Part shown: positions 47,041-51,983 of the stretch, piece by piece
Layout of the letters: each line of letters starts with the position of its first letter
Numbering within the stretch: position 1 is the stretch's first letter
Assembly (NCBI RefSeq): GCF_019232825.1
Contig: NZ_JAFAND010000110.1
Location: 1-51,983, forward strand
Direction of reading: 5' to 3'
DNA: 51,983 nt
Source: Paludibacterium sp.
Lineage (GTDB): Bacteria; Pseudomonadota; Gammaproteobacteria; Burkholderiales; Chromobacteriaceae
Program-made: the position numbers and the translations under genes
The notes under the pieces: model-generated
The model's database searches: none
Told to the model about the DNA's origin: nothing
The model's input: only the letters and a program-made list of their open reading frames with translations

Positions 47041-48567
47041 ATGACCCTTATCCGCCAGGATGACTTTATCCAAAGCATTGCCGATGCTTTCCAGTACATC
47101 AGCTACTACCATCCCGTCGATTACATCAAGGCTTTGACCGACGCCTACCAACGTGAGGAAAGCAGCGCCGCGCGCGACGCCATGGCCCAGATTCTGATCA
47201 ATAGCCGCATGTGCGCCGAAGGCCACCGCCCGATCTGCCAGGACACCGGTATCGCGCTGGTGTTTCTCAAGGTCGGTATGAACGTGCAATGGGACGCCAC
47301 GCTGAGCGTGCAGGAGATGGTCAACGAAGGCGTGCGCCGTGCTTACACCGACGCCGACAACAAGCTGCGCGCCTCGGTGCTGACCGACCCGGCCGGCGCG
47401 CGCAAGAACACCAAGGACAACACGCCGGCGGTGGTGCATATGGAAGTGGTGCCCGGCAATGGCATCGAAGTCATCTGCGCCGCCAAGGGTGGCGGCTCGG
47501 AGAACAAGGCCAAGTTCGTCATGCTCAACCCGTCCGACTCGATCGTCGACTGGATCCTCAAGACCGTGCCGACCATGGGCGCCGGCTGGTGTCCGCCGGG
47601 GATTCTCGGCATCGGCATCGGCGGCACGCCGGAAAAGGCCATGCTGATGGCCAAGGAGTCGCTGATGGCGCCGGTGAATATCGCCGAGCTGCGCGACAAG
47701 GCGGCGAGCGGCGCTGAACTCACGCGCGTCGAGCAGCTGCGCCTGGAGTTGATGGAGAAGGTCAACGCGCTGGGTATCGGCGCGCAGGGCTTGGGCGGCC
47801 TGACCACCGTGCTCGACGTCAAGATCATGGATTATCCGACGCACGCCGCGTCGCTGCCGGTGGCGATGATCCCCAACTGCGCCGCCACCCGCCACGTGCA
47901 TTTCCATCTCGACGGCAGCGGTCCGGCCCGGCTCGACCCGCCGTCGCTGGAAGACTGGCCGGCGCTGACCTTCGACACCTCGAAGGGGCGTCGCGTCAAT
48001 TTGGATACCATCACCCGCGAGGAAGTGGCGTCCTGGCAGCCGGGCGAGACGCTGCTGCTCAACGGCAAGTTGCTGACCGGCCGCGATGCCGCGCACAAGC
48101 GCATGACCGATATGCTCAACCGTGGCGAGAAACTGCCGGTGGACTTCACCAACCGCTTCATCTATTACGTCGGCCCGGTCGATCCGGTCCGTGACGAAGT
48201 CGTCGGCCCGGCCGGCCCGACCACCGCCACGCGCATGGACAAGTTCACGCGCCAGATGCTGGAGGCGACGGGGCTGTTGGGCATGGTGGGCAAGTCCGAG
48301 CGCGGTCCGGTGGCGATCGAGGCGATCCGCGATAACAAGGCCGTCTACCTGATGGCCGTCGGCGGCGCCGCCTACCTGGTTTCCAAGGCGATCAAGGCCT
48401 CGCGCGTGCTGGCGTTCCCGGAACTGGGCATGGAGGCGGTGTACGAGTTCGAGGTCAAGGACATGCCGGTGACGGTGGCGGTCGATGCCTGTGGCACCTC
48501 GGTGCACCAGACCGGCCCGGCCGAATGGCGCGCGCGCATCGGCAAGATTCCCGTCGTGGAAGCCTGA
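47041..48567 (+). CDS. Class I fumarate hydratase
   Basis: Iron-sulfur (4Fe-4S) hydratase interconverting fumarate and malate in the TCA cycle. The single 508-residue chain fuses the alpha and beta parts, as in E. coli FumA/FumB. Cluster-binding cysteines lie in HRPICQDTG, MIPNCAATRHVHF, and others nearby; the beta part has VGPVDPVRDEVVGPAGPTTATRMD and ends CGTSVHQTGPAEWRARIGKIPV. A strong terminator follows. Confidence 0.95.
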   Translation: MTLIRQDDFIQSIADAFQYISYYHPVDYIKALTDAYQREESSAARDAMAQILINSRMCAEGHRPICQDTGIALVFLKVGMNVQWDATLSVQEMVNEGVRRAYTDADNKLRASVLTDPAGARKNTKDNTPAVVHMEVVPGNGIEVICAAKGGGSENKAKFVMLNPSDSIVDWILKTVPTMGAGWCPPGILGIGIGGTPEKAMLMAKESLMAPVNIAELRDKAASGAELTRVEQLRLELMEKVNALGIGAQGLGGLTTVLDVKIMDYPTHAASLPVAMIPNCAATRHVHFHLDGSGPARLDPPSLEDWPALTFDTSKGRRVNLDTITREEVASWQPGETLLLNGKLLTGRDAAHKRMTDMLNRGEKLPVDFTNRFIYYVGPVDPVRDEVVGPAGPTTATRMDKFTRQMLEATGLLGMVGKSERGPVAIEAIRDNKAVYLMAVGGAAYLVSKAIKASRVLAFPELGMEAVYEFEVKDMPVTVAVDACGTSVHQTGPAEWRARIGKIPVVEA

Positions 48568-48587
48568 TCGCGCCGGATGGCGGACAT

Positions 48588-48617
48588 ACGGCCGGGCATT
48601 GCCCGGCCGTGTTTTTT
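48588..48617 (+). terminator. Rho-independent terminator after fumarase
   Basis: ACGGCCGGGC (48588-48597) pairs perfectly with GCCCGGCCGT (48601-48610) and is followed by GTTTTTT, about 20 bases after the stop. Confidence 0.9.
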
Positions 48618-48699
48618 GGTGATGCGGCCATGCCAGGCAAATAATGTTTTCTTAAGGCGTTCGGCGTATCCTTGACGCATCTGGTTATGAAGGAATGTT

Positions 48700-49230
48700 A
48701 TGGATCGCCGTGATTACCACCCAGTCTCCATCGCGTTGCATTGGTTGATGTTCCTGTTGTTCGCCGCCGCGCTGCTGTTCATCGAACTGCGCGGCAATGT
48801 CCCCAAGGGTTCGCCGTTGCGCGATGTGCTGCGTGGCTGGCATGTCGATGCCGGTCTGTTGGTGTTGTTGTTCGCGTTCGTCCGCGTCGGCTCTCGCGTC
48901 GGTTTCGGCGGCCCCAAGCCCATCGGTCCGCGCCTGCAGGCCGCGGCTGCCAGCGCGTTGCATGGCGTGCTGTATCTGGTGATGTTCCTGCTGCCGATCA
49001 CCGGTGTGGTGTTCTCGCAGGCCGGCGGCCACGATGTGGCGCTGTTCGGTTGGACGTTGCCGCATCTGGTCGCGCCGAACCCGGCGCTGCGCACATCGGT
49101 GCGGGATGTGCACGAGTTGCTCGGCAACGCGGTGTATTTCCTGGTGGGGATTCATGCATTGGCCGCGTTGTGGCACCACTTTGTGGTGAAGGACGAGACG
49201 CTGCGCCGGATGACGTTCAAGCACAAGTAG
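48700..49230 (+). CDS. Cytochrome b561
   Basis: 176 residues, an inner-membrane di-haem cytochrome of the CybB type. Four hydrophobic segments (about 13-30, 46-64, 87-107, 138-158) carry the haem histidines: H12/H18 near YHPVSIALHWLM, H50 in RGWHVDAG, and later VHELLG and FLVGIHALAALWHHFV. It probably passes electrons from quinol to periplasmic acceptors such as superoxide. The stop TAG lies inside a GGGAGTA repeat block that continues downstream. Confidence 0.93.
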   Translation: MDRRDYHPVSIALHWLMFLLFAAALLFIELRGNVPKGSPLRDVLRGWHVDAGLLVLLFAFVRVGSRVGFGGPKPIGPRLQAAAASALHGVLYLVMFLLPITGVVFSQAGGHDVALFGWTLPHLVAPNPALRTSVRDVHELLGNAVYFLVGIHALAALWHHFVVKDETLRRMTFKHK

Positions 49231-49450
49231 GGAGTAGGGAGTAGAAGCAAAACCTTAACGGCGGGAGTAAAAGCGCGTCCCCACTCCCGCTTTCAAGGTG
49301 TTGCCGTTACTCCCGCAGTAGAGGGGGGCGCAAGCGCAACGGCGGGAGTAAAAGCCCGTCCCACTCCCGCTTTCAAGGTGTTGCTCTTACTCCCGCAGTA
49401 GAGGGGCGCGCAAGCGCAACGGCGGGAGTAAACGCCGGCCTCCACTCCCG

Positions 49451-49454
<4 letters not shown>
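49226..49454. repeat. Tandem hairpin repeats between two convergent genes
   Basis: After a short GGGAGTA run (49229-49243) come about 2.4 copies of an 80-81 bp unit starting GCGGGAGTAAA at 49261, 49342 and 49422. Each unit folds: GCGGGAGT pairs with ACTCCCGC, and a further ACTCCCGC occurs later. The block lies between the cytochrome b561 and L,D-transpeptidase stops and probably acts as a double-sided terminator. Units are too long and too unlike a spacer pattern for a CRISPR array. Confidence 0.8.
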
Positions 49455-51144
<1,690 letters not shown>

Positions 51145-51983
51145 ATGGCTGTGTGTGTGAGTAAAACGGGGTGGGTGGGCCGCGTCGCCCGGCCGCTGGC
51201 ATTGGTCTTGTCTGGTCTGCTGCTGTTGATGCGCCCGGCCAGCGCGCTGCCTGCCGGCGCGAAGACGGCGACTCAGTCTTCTTACGCCTTTTACTATGGC
51301 GCGGCACCGATTCCGGTCGCGGCGTTGTCGGCCTTCGACCACGTGGTGGTCGAGCCGGACAGCGGCTTCGATCCGTCGCAAGTCGATACGCCCCATACCG
51401 ATTGGCTGGCTTATGCCAGCGTCGGCGAAGTCACGCATGCCCGCAGTTATTTCTCCGCCATTCCCAAGGCGTGGCTCAAAGGCGGCAACCAAGCCTGGGG
51501 CTCGCAGGTTGTCGATCAGTCGGCGCCCGGCTGGCCGGATTTTTTCGTCGAGCATGTCGTCGCGCCGCTGTGGCAGCGCGGTTTTCGCGGCTTTTTCCTT
51601 GATACGCTCGATTCCTTTCAGTTGATCGCCAAGACCGAGAGCGAACGGCAGCAGCAGATTGCCGGTCTCGTTCGGGTCATCCATGCCATCAAGACGCGCT
51701 ATCCCCAGGCGCGGCTGATATTCAACCGCGGCTTCGAGATTTTGCCGCAAGCGCATCAATGGGTTGATGCCGTGGCGTTCGAGTCGCTCTATAAAGGCTG
51801 GGATCAAGGCAAGAAGCGTTTCGTCGACGTGCCGCAAAACGACCGCGATTGGCTGATGGCGCAGCTTAAGCCCGTCATCGACGACTACCGTTTGCCGGTG
51901 ATTGCCATCGATTACTGTCCCGATGCCGACCGGCAGTGCGCACGGGACACGGCCGCGCGCATCCGCGACAAGGGGCTGATTCC
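51145..51983 (+). CDS. pelA: PelA N-terminus: GH114 glycoside hydrolase part, cut by window end
   Basis: The first 279 codons are present, with no stop before the end. Starts are ATG 51145, or GTG 51151, which is better spaced from AAGG. The signal peptide is about 15-33 (PLALVLSGLLLLMRPASALP). The GH114 part shows YAFYYGAAPIPVAALSAF, VVVEPDSGFDP, YASVGEV, GFFLDTLDSFQL, FNRGFEILP and AIDYCPDAD, matching the pattern of Pseudomonas PelA. PelA is a periplasmic hydrolase and deacetylase of the Pel polysaccharide. The deacetylase half and the rest of the pel genes lie beyond the window. Confidence 0.87.
   Translation, partial: MAVCVSKTGWVGRVARPLALVLSGLLLLMRPASALPAGAKTATQSSYAFYYGAAPIPVAALSAFDHVVVEPDSGFDPSQVDTPHTDWLAYASVGEVTHARSYFSAIPKAWLKGGNQAWGSQVVDQSAPGWPDFFVEHVVAPLWQRGFRGFFLDTLDSFQLIAKTESERQQQIAGLVRVIHAIKTRYPQARLIFNRGFEILPQAHQWVDAVAFESLYKGWDQGKKRFVDVPQNDRDWLMAQLKPVIDDYRLPVIAIDYCPDADRQCARDTAARIRDKGLI

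Overview
The window is high-GC (about 63-65% by eye), gene-dense DNA of a Gram-negative bacterium. It is most likely a betaproteobacterium of the order Neisseriales (Chromobacterium-like relatives). This rests on the overall character of the proteins: TadA with a TfoX-C-like N-terminal extension, E. coli-type QueE, a two-subunit glycyl-tRNA synthetase with a small secreted-protein gene between its subunits, and a hut operon with hutD. The assignment is an inference; no rRNA or tRNA gene is present to anchor it.

Layout. 1-9.4 kb is core metabolism and stress: isocitrate lyase (-), then grpE-dnaK-dnaJ (+) with a candidate heat-shock promoter, a small membrane protein overlapping hemB, and the threonine-degradation pair kbl-tdh. 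9.4-19.8 kb holds an outer-membrane-like cytochrome (-), glyQ, a secreted protein, glyS, gmhB, plsC, a YgjP-type metallopeptidase, gloA, an ion antiporter and mpl (all +). 19.9-27.5 kb is a minus-strand run read as queC-queD-queE-serB-PilZ-like-pflB-HAAAP transporter. QueD is a 340-residue protein with three T-fold-like segments, and pflB lies next to a serine/threonine transporter without any activase gene.

27.8-28.9 kb is the most unusual part. Four tandem minus-strand genes encode small exported proteins (71-87 aa). All have a signal peptide, only two cysteines after it, and the same core N-C-x-x-S-P-[IV]-Q-C. The core of one copy (residues V43 to F57) closely resembles the insect hormone allatostatin C. 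I recognise no described bacterial family for them.

29-35 kb holds a YegS-type lipid kinase, a nitroreductase/nemA pair behind two NemR-type operators, a GNAT acetyltransferase, and fahA-maiA of tyrosine breakdown. 35-41.9 kb is a complete histidine-utilisation locus (hutU-hutH-hutG-hutI-hutD on minus, hutC divergent on plus) with HutC-type operator repeats between hutU and hutC.

41.9-46.7 kb looks accessory. It holds GGGAGTA-type repeats, a small orphan gene, an orphan HigA antitoxin flanked by two different dispersed repeats (one of them a 144-bp MITE with a second copy at 34.9 kb), and a peptide-export cassette. The cassette is a 55-aa double-glycine-leader precursor with an arginine-rich product, an HlyD-type adaptor and a C39 peptidase/ABC exporter. 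From 47 kb the window returns to core genes: class I fumarase, cytochrome b561, a tandem-repeat block, an L,D-transpeptidase and tadA. It ends inside pelA, presumably the first gene of a Pel exopolysaccharide operon.
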